64,000 nt of DNA, taken from the NCBI GenBank assembly GCA_000955875.1, contig JYOE01000021.1, forward strand, positions 124,001-188,000, in the 5' to 3' direction. A program made the translations under genes and the position numbers. This stretch comes from Terrabacter sp. 28. Its GTDB lineage: Bacteria; Actinomycetota; Actinomycetes; Actinomycetales; Dermatophilaceae. This document shows, in pieces, positions 8,455 to 16,987 of this stretch; within the stretch, counting starts at the first letter, position 1; the number at the start of each line of letters is the position of its first letter. The notes beneath the pieces were generated by a model that ran no database searches, was not told the DNA's origin, and saw nothing but the letters and a program-made list of their open reading frames with translations.

Positions 8455-8525
8455 GTTTCTCCTACGTCAGAACTGAATGTCGGTGAGGACCACAGATGAG
8501 GGCGCCGAAGCGATCTCGATCAGGG

Positions 8526-8900
8526 TCACTTGGCCTTCTTCTTGCCGGCCACGGTGCGCTTCGGGCCCTTGCGGGTGCGCGCGTTGGTCTTGGTGCGCTG
8601 GCCGCGCACGGGAAGACCACGACGGTGACGGAGACCTTCGTAGGAGCCGATCTCGACCTTGCGGCGGATGTCGGCCTGCACCTCACGGCGAAGGTCACCC
8701 TCGAGGCGGTAGTTGCCCTCGAGGAAGTCACGAAGCGCAACGAGCTCGGTCTCACCGAGGTCCTTGACGCGGGTGTTGGGGTCGACGCCGGTGGCAACCA
8801 GCGCCTGCTTGGAACGGGTGCGACCGACACCGAAGATGTAGGTCAGCGCAACCTCGACGCGCTTCTCGCGCGGAAGGTCGACTCCAACAAGACGAGCCAT
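8526..8900 (-). CDS. rpsM: 30S ribosomal protein S13
   Basis: 124 residues from the ATG at 8900 (MARLVGVDLPREKRVEVALT). Upstream in-frame codons to 8948 do not resemble S13. Conserved blocks are YIFGVGRTRS, a helix-hairpin-helix region, and RHRRGLPVRGQRTKTNARTR near the C-terminus, which reaches the P-site tRNA and intersubunit bridges. A GGAGAAAACCCAAC ribosome site precedes the start. Confidence 0.97.
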   Translation of the reverse strand: MARLVGVDLPREKRVEVALTYIFGVGRTRSKQALVATGVDPNTRVKDLGETELVALRDFLEGNYRLEGDLRREVQADIRRKVEIGSYEGLRHRRGLPVRGQRTKTNARTRKGPKRTVAGKKKAK

Positions 8901-9122
8901 GTTGGGTTTTCTCCTGGATTCTGTTTCGCGGAGGTCTGGAGCAGGCACCGATCCGGGTCGCGGACCGCCACACAGAAGGACGGGCCAACCGGTCCCCGGC
9001 CTCCGTGCCGGGGGTGACGTCCTGCGCCGACGCGACGGTCGGTCATCAGGGGCCGGGTGCTGCTTTCATTCACATGTCTTGCGTGCTGTCGAAGTCTGTC
9101 GACGGCGAGGTGGTGCTTCTGC

Positions 9123-9236
9123 TCAGCCCTGGCGCTGCTTGTGGCGCAGGTTCTCGCAGATCACCATGACCCGACCGTTGCGGCGGATCACCTTGCACTT
9201 GTCGCAGATCTTCTTGACGCTGGGCTGAACCTTCAT
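9123..9236 (-). CDS. rpmJ: 50S ribosomal protein L36, zinc-binding form
   Basis: 37 residues, MKVQPSVKKICDKCKVIRR onward. Zinc ligands are the CDKC pair, a third Cys in VICEN and a His in LRHKQRQG (C-x2-C-x12-C-x4-H), so this is the C+ paralog expected under zinc-replete growth. The ATG at 9236 is taken because the preceding in-frame residues are unrelated to L36. It lies 151 nt downstream of infA. Confidence 0.96.
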   Translation of the reverse strand: MKVQPSVKKICDKCKVIRRNGRVMVICENLRHKQRQG

Positions 9237-9387
9237 CTGCCTGCTGTCTTCAGATCGCGCGCCTGCCTCCGCGGGCCCCGAGGGGCTCGTGTCGCCAGGT
9301 GCTTGGTTGTGTAATCGGGAGTTGGTGCCTCGCACTCGTCCCGGCCGGCGTGCCCGCTCGCGCGTGCCGCCAGGCCGACCCTGGTGC

Positions 9388-9609
9388 TCAGCGGTAGCGG
9401 AAGACGATCCGACCGCGGGTCAGGTCATAGGGCGAGAGCTCGACCACCACACGGTCCTCCGGGAGGATCCTGATGTAGTGCTGTCGCATCTTGCCCGAGA
9501 TGTGTGCGAGCACCTTGTGACCGTTGGAGAGCTCCACCCGGAACATCGCGTTCGGGAGAGCCTCGACGATCGTGCCCTCGATCTCGATGACACCGTCCTT
9601 CTTGGCCAT
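9388..9609 (-). CDS. infA: Translation initiation factor IF-1
   Basis: 73 residues of S1/OB-fold (MAKKDGVIEIEGTIVEALPN, FRVELSNGHKVLAHISGKMR, ENRVVVELSPYDL-type block as EDRVVVELSPYDLTRGRIVF). IF-1 occupies the A site during initiation. The start has a GGAGGATATGG context. It is the first gene of the alpha operon here, and its usual upstream neighbour map is more than 6 kb away, so it needs its own promoter. A TAGTCT -10-like hexamer lies about 130 nt upstream. Confidence 0.97.
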   Translation of the reverse strand: MAKKDGVIEIEGTIVEALPNAMFRVELSNGHKVLAHISGKMRQHYIRILPEDRVVVELSPYDLTRGRIVFRYR

Positions 9610-9740
9610 ATCCTCCGTCTATCTGTTGGTGGCCGACCCGGACTGGACCGGCCTTGGGACGTGCCTGTCTGCCGCGCCCGGAGGTGTCTCCGGACGACAG
9701 GCGGTACTCAGGCGCCGAGGCACACGACACCCAACGCACA

Positions 9741-9746
9741 AGACTA
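9741..9746 (-). promoter_or_regulatory. Candidate -10 box for the infA operon
   Basis: On the minus strand the hexamer TAGTCT lies in GTGGCGTAGTCTTGTGCG, about 132 nt upstream of infA. It fits TAnnnT, but no good -35 is seen 17-18 nt upstream (TTTCGG is the nearest). The operon must start in this 202-nt gap because the next upstream gene is an unrelated DUF1801 gene. Confidence 0.4.
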
Positions 9747-9811
9747 CGCCACGCCGGCGATTACCCGAAATCGGCGCAGCGGCCCTCCACGCTGGTATGC
9801 CGGCCCGCGGG

Positions 9812-10156
9812 TCAGCCGCGCAGCTCGGCCAGGCGCAGCGACACCACGCGTTCGAGCACGGGGTCGGGAACCGGCCGGTCGACGGTGAAGCGGATGGTGC
9901 CCTTGCTGAGCGAGAAGCCCTCGAGATCGGGGGCCACCGCCTCGACGACGGCGGGGCTGAACGGGAAGAGCGAGAGGTGCTTCGCGGCGGCCGTGACGCC
10001 GACCAGGGGCCGGCCGTCGAGCCGCAGGGCCGGCATGCCGTAGCTCGTGCCCTCCTCCGCCTCGGGTACGAGGCGCGATGCGATGTCGACGACGTGCTGC
10101 AGCGCCGCGCGTTGGTCCGGCCCGAGGCCTGCCAGGTAGTCGCCGATCGTCCCCAC
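9812..10156 (-). CDS. DUF1801 / YdhG-like small protein
   Basis: 114 residues from the GTG at 10156 (VGTIGDYLAGLGPDQRAALQ), preceded by AGGATCG. The family signature EGTSYGMPALRLDGRPLVGV and the following KHLSLFPFSPAVVEA are clear. The C-terminal LSKGTIRFTVDRPVPDPVLE is the usual end of the YdhG-type domain. Function is unknown; the fold is YdhG-like and members often accompany stress genes. A CGGCATACG motif lies 39 nt upstream of the start. The reading frame stays open far upstream, but that part is antisense to other genes and is not protein-like. Confidence 0.75.
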   Translation of the reverse strand: MGTIGDYLAGLGPDQRAALQHVVDIASRLVPEAEEGTSYGMPALRLDGRPLVGVTAAAKHLSLFPFSPAVVEAVAPDLEGFSLSKGTIRFTVDRPVPDPVLERVVSLRLAELRG

Positions 10157-10357
10157 GTCGACGATCCTGCCACCGGCGCCGCGGTTCAGGGGTCGTATGC
10201 CGCGGGTACGTACGGCGGGCAGTCCCGCCGAGCCCCGCCCGACCTCCCTGGTCCCGGGACCGGCACGGGTCTGCGGGGTGCCCACCCACCAGGGCTCCCC
10301 TGCCGTTCGACACCCTCCACCAGCCGCCCTCCGACGGCTGACCCACGAAAGGCAGTC

Positions 10358-10579
10358 ATGGCCGCTCGCACCCGCGCCCGCACTCGCACCTCCACGATCG
10401 TCGTGCTCCTCTGGCTCCTCATCGGGCTCGTCGCCGCCTTCCAGCGTGGCTACCTCGGCTCGTCGGAGCCGAGCTGCAGCCGTCTGTCGACGATCGCGGT
10501 GACGATCGTCGCCGGCCCGCTCAACTACGTCGGGCTCAACCCGAGGATCGGCTGCTCGACGCCCCAGCCGTCGAGGTAG
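10358..10579 (+). CDS. Small single-pass membrane protein, unknown function
   Basis: 73 residues from the ATG at 10358, with GAAAGGCAG as ribosome site. An Arg/Thr-rich cytoplasmic N-terminus (MAARTRARTRTSTIVVLLWL) leads into one transmembrane segment at about residues 13-28. A second hydrophobic stretch, LSTIAVTIVAGPLNYVG, follows a short loop containing SEPSCSR. There are two Cys residues. Similar short proteins are common in related actinobacteria but uncharacterised. It is divergent from the DUF1801 gene and 87 nt before the HIT-like gene. Confidence 0.6.
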   Translation: MAARTRARTRTSTIVVLLWLLIGLVAAFQRGYLGSSEPSCSRLSTIAVTIVAGPLNYVGLNPRIGCSTPQPSR

Positions 10580-10652
10580 GCCGCCGCGTCCCGACGTCGT
10601 GTCGGGTGCGCCGGGGTCGATCCGCACACACGGACGCACACCCCGGCCACCC

Positions 10653-10666
10653 GGCATACTGGCGGG
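10653..10666 (+). promoter_or_regulatory. Candidate -10 box for a leaderless transcript (HIT-like gene)
   Basis: GGCATACT is followed by GGCGGG and then directly by the GTG start at 10667, with no Shine-Dalgarno sequence. CATACT fits a TAnnnT-type -10 box about 6 nt before the first base of the start codon. The same arrangement precedes the aguB-like gene at 51877. Confidence 0.45.
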
Positions 10667-11419
10667 GTGACCGAGCCCGGCGACGACGCCGCCCACCCGA
10701 CCGCACCCGACGACCACGCTGACGACCACGCTGACAACCCTGGCGACACCGTGAGCGCACCACCCACGGAGGCGGAGTCGGTCGAGGACTACTACGCCCG
10801 GATCGCGGCCGCGGCCGGCGACGACGGGCGGCTGCCGGTGGCCGTCGAGGAGATGCCCGGGTGGGACATCTACCCGTACGAGCTGGAGGGCCTGCGGCTC
10901 AAGCCGATCCGACCCCCGGCCGACGAGGAGCCGCAGCGCCGCGGCGAGGAGCAGGCCGATTGCTGGTGCGCTTCCGCCCCCTCGCCCGACACCGACGGGA
11001 CCGTCGTGTGGACCAACACGCGCTGGCGGCTCAGCCTCAGCCGCGACACCGGGCTGCCGATCATGCTCGTGCTCCAGCCGGTCGAGCACCACGACCTGCC
11101 CACGCTGCCGGGTGACCTCGCCGCGGAGATGGGCCAGCTCGTGGTCGCCGTCGCCGACGCCGTCGAGCACGTGCCCAGCGTCGGGCGCGTCCAGCTCGCC
11201 AAGTGGGGCGACGGTGGAGCCCACCTGCACCTGGTCTTCCTCGGCCGGCCCGCGCGGATGCTGCAGTTCCGCGGGTCGCCGCTCATCGACTGGGAGGAGA
11301 ACCTCCCGCGCGTGCCGCTCGAGGTGCTGCAGGCCAACGCCCGCGTCGTCGCCGAGCGCATGGTCGTGCACGTCGGCGGCCGCGCCGGTGACCTCGGACG
11401 CACCGGGCCGCAGGGCTGA
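10667..11419 (+). CDS. HIT-like superfamily protein, uncharacterised
   Basis: 250 residues with a GTG start at the likely transcription start. An acidic Asp/His/Pro-rich N-terminus (residues 1-40) is probably disordered. The core includes DCWCASAPSP and a C-terminal half with LAKWGDGGAHLHLVFLGRP, whose H-L-H-L-V resembles the His-x-His catalytic strand of HIT/GalT-type nucleotide hydrolases or transferases. ALPRVPLEVLQANARVVAER-like helices follow. The fold call rests on this one motif, so the substrate (nucleotide or dinucleotide) is a guess. Confidence 0.55.
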   Translation: MTEPGDDAAHPTAPDDHADDHADNPGDTVSAPPTEAESVEDYYARIAAAAGDDGRLPVAVEEMPGWDIYPYELEGLRLKPIRPPADEEPQRRGEEQADCWCASAPSPDTDGTVVWTNTRWRLSLSRDTGLPIMLVLQPVEHHDLPTLPGDLAAEMGQLVVAVADAVEHVPSVGRVQLAKWGDGGAHLHLVFLGRPARMLQFRGSPLIDWEENLPRVPLEVLQANARVVAERMVVHVGGRAGDLGRTGPQG

Positions 11420-11503
11420 GCGCAGACGCCGCCGGCACCTGGCGGTGCGGCACCGGCCGGGCACCGGCCGGGACACGGGCCGACGCCACACGCCGTGACG
11501 GGG

Positions 11504-12385
11504 TCAGAGTCCGGCGGGCCAGCCGGGTCCGTTCGAGGCGGGCCACGCGGGCGGGTCGGCGACGTGCGCGAACGTCAGGCGCGGGTCGGTCGCCAGAGCC
11601 TCGAGCTCGCCGTCGGTGACCCGCCGCGAGGCGGGGCCGGCCGAGCCGTCGAGGACCGAGGTGGCCGTGACGACCGTCGAGTCCACGGTGCGCCACAGCG
11701 TGGCCGTGGTGCGGGGCCCGTCGTGGGTCACCACCAGGGTGCCTCCGGACACCTGCCGCGCCACACACGCCGCCGCTCCCTGGGCCGACCGGCCCGCGAG
11801 CACCGACACCTCGCCGTTCGGCGCGATGTCGCCGACCTTGACGCGCGAGCCCCGGGCGTCGACCACCCGGCTGGAGGCGTCGCACACCCGCGGCCCCTGG
11901 GGAGCGTCGACGGGTCGCTGCGACATCAGCACCGTGAGGGTCTCGTCGTCGTCGACCCGGTAGACCGCCTGCCACTCGGTGGCCCTCGACGCCTGCGCGT
12001 CGGGCAGCGGCGTCGAGCGGGTCCAGTCGCTCGGGTAGACGTCGGTGGCGGTCCCCGGTCGCGCGACCGCGTCGTCGACGACCCGCACCAGCGTCTCGTC
12101 GACCGTCGAGCCTGCGACCCAGTCGGTCGACGACGCCGCGGCACCTGCCGCCGGCTGTGCAGCGGGCGGGACCGAGCGCTGGAGGATGCCGGCGCCGACC
12201 ACCGTCAGACCTGCGACGACGGCGGCCCCGGTGACCCCTGCCACCAGGGCCCCGCCGCGGCGCACGGCCCGACGACGCCGGCCACCGGCGATGCTCGCGC
12301 CGAGGTCGGGCTCTGCAGGGACGGCGGAGGTGGCGCGGTCGAGGCGCTCCCTCAGCTCGTCCTCGATGACGCTGTGCGTGGTCAT
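11504..12385 (-). CDS. Membrane-anchored partner (putative anti-sigma factor) of the SigE-type sigma factor
   Basis: 293 residues. The ATG at 12385 overlaps the sigma-factor stop (ATGA), so the two are translationally coupled. The short cytoplasmic part (MTTHSVIEDELRERLDRATS..., an Arg-rich GGRRRRAVRRGG) precedes one transmembrane helix at about residues 45-66. The remaining ~225 residues are extracytoplasmic, Ser/Thr/Val-rich, with two Cys. No zinc-binding HxxxCxxC anti-sigma motif is visible. The anti-sigma role is inferred only from the overlap and topology. Confidence 0.6.
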   Translation of the reverse strand: MTTHSVIEDELRERLDRATSAVPAEPDLGASIAGGRRRRAVRRGGALVAGVTGAAVVAGLTVVGAGILQRSVPPAAQPAAGAAASSTDWVAGSTVDETLVRVVDDAVARPGTATDVYPSDWTRSTPLPDAQASRATEWQAVYRVDDDETLTVLMSQRPVDAPQGPRVCDASSRVVDARGSRVKVGDIAPNGEVSVLAGRSAQGAAACVARQVSGGTLVVTHDGPRTTATLWRTVDSTVVTATSVLDGSAGPASRRVTDGELEALATDPRLTFAHVADPPAWPASNGPGWPAGL

Positions 12386-12876
12386 GCGCGTGCTCCTTCG
12401 CTGCTCGTCAACACGGTCTCCAGTCGTGACAGCGCCCGCGCGGCCTGGCTCTTGACCGTGCCCTCGGGCAGGTCGAGCACTCGCGCCACCTCGGCGACGG
12501 AGAGGTCCTCGAGGTAGCGCAGGACGACGACGGCGCGGTGCTTGGCCGAGAGCTGCGCGAGCGCCGCCATCAGCTGCGGATCGACGCCGTCGCGGGAGTC
12601 GACGCCCCGGTCGGGAACCTCGGCGACGAGTGGTTCGCGGGCCGCTCGCCGCGCCGCCGTGTAGCAGGCGTTGACGAGGGCGCGCCGCGCGTACGCGTCG
12701 CGGGTCTCGTCGTGGATGCGCGACCAGTGGACGTAGAGCCTCGTGAACGTCGCCTGGACGACGTCCTCCGCCGAGGCCCAGCTGCCGAGGATGGCGTAGG
12801 CGATCCGCATGAAGGCCCGCTGCCGCGCCTCGAAGTAGGCGCAGTAGTCGCCCTCCCACACGGGCCGTCGGCCCAT
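12382..12876 (-). CDS. SigE-family RNA polymerase sigma factor (ECF type, actinobacterial)
   Basis: 164 residues from the ATG at 12876, with GGGGGAGGACG as ribosome site. Region 2 is AFMRIAYAILGSWASAEDVV followed by QATFTRLYVHW. Region 4 is HRAVVVLRYLEDLSVAEVAR with the helix-turn-helix LDLPEGTVKSQAARALSRL. A non-conserved Asp/Arg-rich linker separates them. These factors direct RNA polymerase to small stress regulons, and the coupled downstream membrane protein probably controls it. A reading frame open to 13332 upstream lacks sigma-factor similarity. Confidence 0.88.
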   Translation of the reverse strand: MGRRPVWEGDYCAYFEARQRAFMRIAYAILGSWASAEDVVQATFTRLYVHWSRIHDETRDAYARRALVNACYTAARRAAREPLVAEVPDRGVDSRDGVDPQLMAALAQLSAKHRAVVVLRYLEDLSVAEVARVLDLPEGTVKSQAARALSRLETVLTSSEGARA

Positions 12877-13001
12877 CGTCCTCCCCCTTCGCCGTTCTGC
12901 TGTCCCCCTCCATACCTGCGGGAGGCCGATCCGGTTCCATCGTTTCGCACCGGAATCGCTGCGGCGGGCGACCGGCCGGAGGTGCGGCAGGACCGGCGTG
13001 G

Positions 13002-14531
13002 TCAGCCGTGGTGCGCCGGCCGCTCGAAGAAGAGCACGGCGACCACGCCGACGAGCAGCACGGCCGCGGGCAGCAGCATGGCCTGGGACATGGCGGAGGA
13101 GAACCCGTCGCCGACCTGGGGAGGCATCGCGCCGCCGCCGGCCCGCTGCATCGACCCGGACGACAGCTCGACATCGGGGAGGTTCGCCGCCATGCGCGCC
13201 TCGATGACGGCTGCGATGGCGGCGCTGCCGAGCACGGCACCGACCTGCCGCGTCGTGTTGTAGACGCCGGCGCCGGCACCGGCCGACGACAGGGGCAGGT
13301 TGCGGGTGGCCGTGGCCGCGAGTGGACCCCACATGAACGCGCTGCCCACACCCATCAGCCCCATCGGCAGGAGCAGCTGCCAGATCGCGGTCTCGGGACG
13401 CATGACCGCCGCGACCCAGAAGAGCGAGGCCGAGGTGAGCCCGAGACCGATGGGGGCGAGCAGCTTCGGGTGCACCTTGTCGGTGAGCCGGCCGCCGACG
13501 GGGGCGAGCGCCCCGGAGATGACCGCCATCGGAGCGAGCAGCAACGCGGACGACGTCGGGCTGAGGCCGCGGACCGCCTGCGCGTAGAGCATGAACGGGA
13601 AGGCCATCGCCGTGATCGCGAAACCCACGGTCGTGATGCCGATGTTGGAGACGGAGAAGTTGCGGTCGCGGAAGAGGCCGAGGGGCACCAGGGGCTCGTT
13701 CGTGTTGCGGGACTGCCAGACCAGGAAGAGCGCGAAGACGACGATGCCGACCCCGATGAGCAGCGGCACCGAGACGACGCCGCTGATCGTGCCCCAGTCG
13801 TAGGTCTCGCCCTCCTGGACCCCGAACACGATGAGGAACATGCCGACCGCCGACAGCGCGACCCCGAGCCAGTCGAAGGCGTGGCTATGGGTGCCCAGCC
13901 TCGGGACCAGCCGGGCCGCCAGAACGAAGGCGATGATGCCGACGGGCACGTTGATGAAGAAGATCCACTCCCAGCCGGGGCCGTCGACGAGCAGGCCGCC
14001 GACGACCGGGCCGACGAGGATCGCGACACCGGCGGTCGCACCCCACAGGGCCATGGCCTGCCCGCGAGAGGCCGCCGGGAACGTGCGGGTGATGACGGCC
14101 ATCGTCTGCGGCGTCAGCATCGATGCGCCGAGCCCCTGCACCACCCTGGCGACGATGAGGCCCGTGATGGTGCCGGTGAGGCCGCACCAGAGCGAGGCCA
14201 GGGTGAAGATGGTGAGCCCGGCGAGATAGACGTTCTTGGGACCGTAGCGGTCGCCGAGCCGTCCGGTGATGAGCAGCGGCGTGGCGTAGGCGAGCAGGTA
14301 GGCACTGGTGACCCAGATGACGCTGTTGACGTCGGTGTCGAGGCCGCGCAGGATCGCGGGGGTCGCGACCGAGACGATCGTCGAGTCGACGAGGATCATG
14401 AAGAAGCCGATGACCATGGCCCACAAGGCCGGCCACGGGTTGTGGTCGGCCGGCACGCCACCGGGGGGCGCGGTGTCACCCACCTCGCCGGTCGGCCCGG
14501 TCGTCCTCGTCGTGCCTCCGTCACTGGCCAC
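13002..14531 (-). CDS. MFS transporter, DHA2 (14-TM, EmrB/QacA) family multidrug exporter
   Basis: 509 residues with a GTG start. A Gly/Thr-rich 30-residue N-terminus precedes about 14 predicted membrane segments. Diagnostic blocks are FFMILVDSTIVSVATPAI in TM1, the loop 2-3 motif GRLGDRYGPKNVYLAGL, RVVQGLGASMLTPQTMAVI in TM4 and WGATAGVAILVGPVVGGLLV (antiporter motif C region) in TM5. Proton-coupled drug or metabolite efflux is the family role; the substrate is unknown. It stands 91 nt downstream of the serine hydrolase gene and 125 nt upstream of the sigma factor gene, all on the same strand. Confidence 0.88.
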   Translation of the reverse strand: MASDGGTTRTTGPTGEVGDTAPPGGVPADHNPWPALWAMVIGFFMILVDSTIVSVATPAILRGLDTDVNSVIWVTSAYLLAYATPLLITGRLGDRYGPKNVYLAGLTIFTLASLWCGLTGTITGLIVARVVQGLGASMLTPQTMAVITRTFPAASRGQAMALWGATAGVAILVGPVVGGLLVDGPGWEWIFFINVPVGIIAFVLAARLVPRLGTHSHAFDWLGVALSAVGMFLIVFGVQEGETYDWGTISGVVSVPLLIGVGIVVFALFLVWQSRNTNEPLVPLGLFRDRNFSVSNIGITTVGFAITAMAFPFMLYAQAVRGLSPTSSALLLAPMAVISGALAPVGGRLTDKVHPKLLAPIGLGLTSASLFWVAAVMRPETAIWQLLLPMGLMGVGSAFMWGPLAATATRNLPLSSAGAGAGVYNTTRQVGAVLGSAAIAAVIEARMAANLPDVELSSGSMQRAGGGAMPPQVGDGFSSAMSQAMLLPAAVLLVGVVAVLFFERPAHHG

Positions 14532-14622
14532 GGTGGGCCCCCTTCTGCTCGTCCCGCACAGCGCCCTCGATTCTTCACCCGCGCACCGACAGTCGTCACT
14601 GCCACGGGCTGGACGGCTCGGG

Positions 14623-16053
14623 TCAGGTCCAGCGCGTCGAGAGCCACATCGGGTCGTAGCCGGTGAGCGGCACCATGCGCCAGGTCAGGTCCGCGTCGGC
14701 GCTCCGCAGCCGGGCCTCGACGCGGAAGCGATGAGGCGTCTCGATCGCGATGACCTCGGCCCGGAAGGTGTCCTCGTCGACCCACCCACCGCTCGACACG
14801 ACGGGCAGCCGCGCTCCCCCGGCGACCATCTCGCCCTCACGCCAGGCTCCGTGGGCGACCGGCACGCGCACCCACTCACCCTTGCGGCTGAGCCCCAGCA
14901 CGTGGCCGGGGCCCTCGCGGGTGACCGACACGGCGGTGTAGTCGGAGGCCAGGTCCGAGGCGCTCGAGCGGTTGAACTCCGCGTAGTCAGGCCCCAGCGC
15001 CTCGCCCGTCAGCGCCGGGATCTGCAACCCGGCCAGCCGCTCGGCCAACGCGGCATCGGCCGCCTGGGACCCCGCCCCGCCGATCGCGGGCACGAGGTGG
15101 CGCCACAGCGCGTCGAGCGTCGACTGCATGCGCTCCTGCTCGGCCGTCACGGCCACGACGGTGTCGTGGTCGGGCAGCACGACGAGGAACTGGCCGTAGG
15201 CGCCGTCGCCGCGGAACCCGAAGCGCTGCATCCAGAACGAGTAGCCGTAGCCGCGCCGCCAGTCCTCGTCGGCGCCGGGGTCCTCGTTGAGCGGACCGAA
15301 CGCGCGGGTGGCCTCCTCGACCCACTTCTCCGAGAGCAGCCGGCGCCCCTGCCAGACACCCCTGTCGAGGTAGAGCTGCGCGATCGAGGCGATCGTCTCG
15401 GTGGTCAGGTGCGAGCCGGTGAAGCCGAGCTCGCGCCCGGTCGGGTCGCGGTGCCACGGGATGAGCTCCTGCACCCCGAGCGGCACGAGCAGCCGCGGGT
15501 GGAGGTACTCGGAGATCCCGTCGCCGGTGAGCCGACGCACGATGAGCGCGAGCACGTACGTCGCGACCTGGTTGTACGCGAAGACGCTGCCGGGCGGTTG
15601 CGTCGGCGTGGTCGCGAAGACGCGCGGCACCCAGTCGCCCGTGGTGTCGAAGTCGTTGCCGCTCATCCGGTCGAACACGTGCGACCAGGCGTCCTCCTCG
15701 TGGCCCACCGTCATCGACAGGCAGTGACGCACCCGCACGTCGTCCCAGCCGGGCGCGACGGCGTCGCGGTCGAGGTCCGGGAAGTGGTCGAGCACCCGGT
15801 CGTCGAGCGCCAGCCGGCCCTCCTGCACGAGGAAGCCGACGGCCGTGGCCGTCACCGTCTTCGAGAGGGAGTACGCGAGGTGGACGCGGTCGGCGGCATA
15901 CGGCCTCCACCAGCCCTCGGCGACGACGTGCCCGTGGCGCACGACCATGAGGCTGTGGAGGCCGAGGTGCTCTCGCTCCACGCTGTCGACGAGGTCGAGG
16001 ATTCCGGTGGCGTCGACGCCCTGCGCCGACGGGGTGCTGCGGGGAAGGGTCAC
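14623..16053 (-). CDS. Serine hydrolase of the beta-lactamase / penicillin-binding (class C-like) family
   Basis: 476 residues from the GTG at 16053. The nucleophile motif S-x-x-K is in VHLAYSLSKTVTATAVGFLV. The second motif appears as FAYNQVATYVLALIVRRLTG (Y-N, the variant found in esterase-like members). Other conserved blocks are VRHCLSMTVGHEED and LGVQELIPWHRDPTGRELG. The last ~110 residues form a separate beta-rich domain. No signal peptide is seen, so it is likely cytosolic, acting on an ester or amide rather than on cell-wall peptides. An upstream extension to 16230 would overlap map and is rejected. Confidence 0.82.
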   Translation of the reverse strand: MTLPRSTPSAQGVDATGILDLVDSVEREHLGLHSLMVVRHGHVVAEGWWRPYAADRVHLAYSLSKTVTATAVGFLVQEGRLALDDRVLDHFPDLDRDAVAPGWDDVRVRHCLSMTVGHEEDAWSHVFDRMSGNDFDTTGDWVPRVFATTPTQPPGSVFAYNQVATYVLALIVRRLTGDGISEYLHPRLLVPLGVQELIPWHRDPTGRELGFTGSHLTTETIASIAQLYLDRGVWQGRRLLSEKWVEEATRAFGPLNEDPGADEDWRRGYGYSFWMQRFGFRGDGAYGQFLVVLPDHDTVVAVTAEQERMQSTLDALWRHLVPAIGGAGSQAADAALAERLAGLQIPALTGEALGPDYAEFNRSSASDLASDYTAVSVTREGPGHVLGLSRKGEWVRVPVAHGAWREGEMVAGGARLPVVSSGGWVDEDTFRAEVIAIETPHRFRVEARLRSADADLTWRMVPLTGYDPMWLSTRWT

Positions 16054-16132
16054 GAGCGTGAGGCTACGCGGAGCCGGTGCCGTGTGGGGCCGGTGGATGC
16101 CGTGTCGCTCGGTGAGCCCGGCGGTCCGGTGC

Positions 16133-16987
16133 TCAGACCGAGACGTCGAGGGGTGCGTATGCCGCCCCGACCGACTCGAGGGCAGCCTTGCCACCGTCGA
16201 TGGCCGTGAGGATCCAGAGCCCGTCCTCACGGACGGCGACCGAGTGCTCGGCGTGCGCAGCCCGCGACCCGTCCGCGGTGACGACGGTCCAGTCGTCGGA
16301 GAGCACCTTGGTGTCGGTGGACCCGAGCGTGATCATCGGCTCGATGGCGCCGGTGAAGCCGTCGACGAGCTTCGGGCCCGTCTCTCGCACGGCGTAGTTC
16401 GGGATCTGCGGGTCCATGTGCATCTGGGTGCCGATGCCGTGGCCGACGTACTCGTCGATGACGCCGTAGACGCGACCGTCGCGGTCGGCGGCACTCTCGA
16501 TGCTCGCCTCGACGGCGTCGCCCACCGCGTACAGCCGGCCACCGACCTGCATCGCGGCGATGCCGGCATACAGGCTGGCCTCGGTCGCGGCGATGAGGGC
16601 GAGGTCCTCGGGACGCCCGGCCTCGGGGCCGCCGACGACCGCGGTGAACGCCGCGTCGCCGTTCCAGCCCTTGACCTCGGCGCCGCAGTCGATCGAGACG
16701 ATGTCGCCCGCCTCCAGCACGCGCGTGCCCGGGATGCCGTGGACGACCTCGTCGTTGACGCTCGTGCACAGCGTGTGGCTGTAGCCCGGCACGAGCTGGA
16801 AGTTCGGGATGCCGCCGTGGCTGCGGATGAAGTCCTCGGCGAGGCGGTCGAGCTCGAGCGTGGTGACGCCGGGGCGCACCTCGCCCGCAAGCATCTCGAG
16901 GGTGCGCCCGACGAGCAGCCCCGCCTCGCGCATGAGGAGGAGCTGCTCGTCGGTGCGGCCCTGGAGCCGGGTGCGGCGTCCGAACAT
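16133..16987 (-). CDS. map: Type I methionine aminopeptidase
   Basis: 284 residues. It removes the initiator Met from nascent proteins. Metal ligands are visible in VSIDCGAEVKGWNGDAAFT (two Asp), EYVGHGIGTQMHMDP (His), GAIEPMITLG (Glu) and AEHSVAVREDG (Glu), with the substrate His in GYSHTLCTSVNDEVVHGIPG. Its ATG overlaps the adk stop by one base (TGATG), showing translational coupling in secY-adk-map. The transcript then meets unrelated genes instead of the usual infA. Confidence 0.95.
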   Translation of the reverse strand: MFGRRTRLQGRTDEQLLLMREAGLLVGRTLEMLAGEVRPGVTTLELDRLAEDFIRSHGGIPNFQLVPGYSHTLCTSVNDEVVHGIPGTRVLEAGDIVSIDCGAEVKGWNGDAAFTAVVGGPEAGRPEDLALIAATEASLYAGIAAMQVGGRLYAVGDAVEASIESAADRDGRVYGVIDEYVGHGIGTQMHMDPQIPNYAVRETGPKLVDGFTGAIEPMITLGSTDTKVLSDDWTVVTADGSRAAHAEHSVAVREDGLWILTAIDGGKAALESVGAAYAPLDVSV

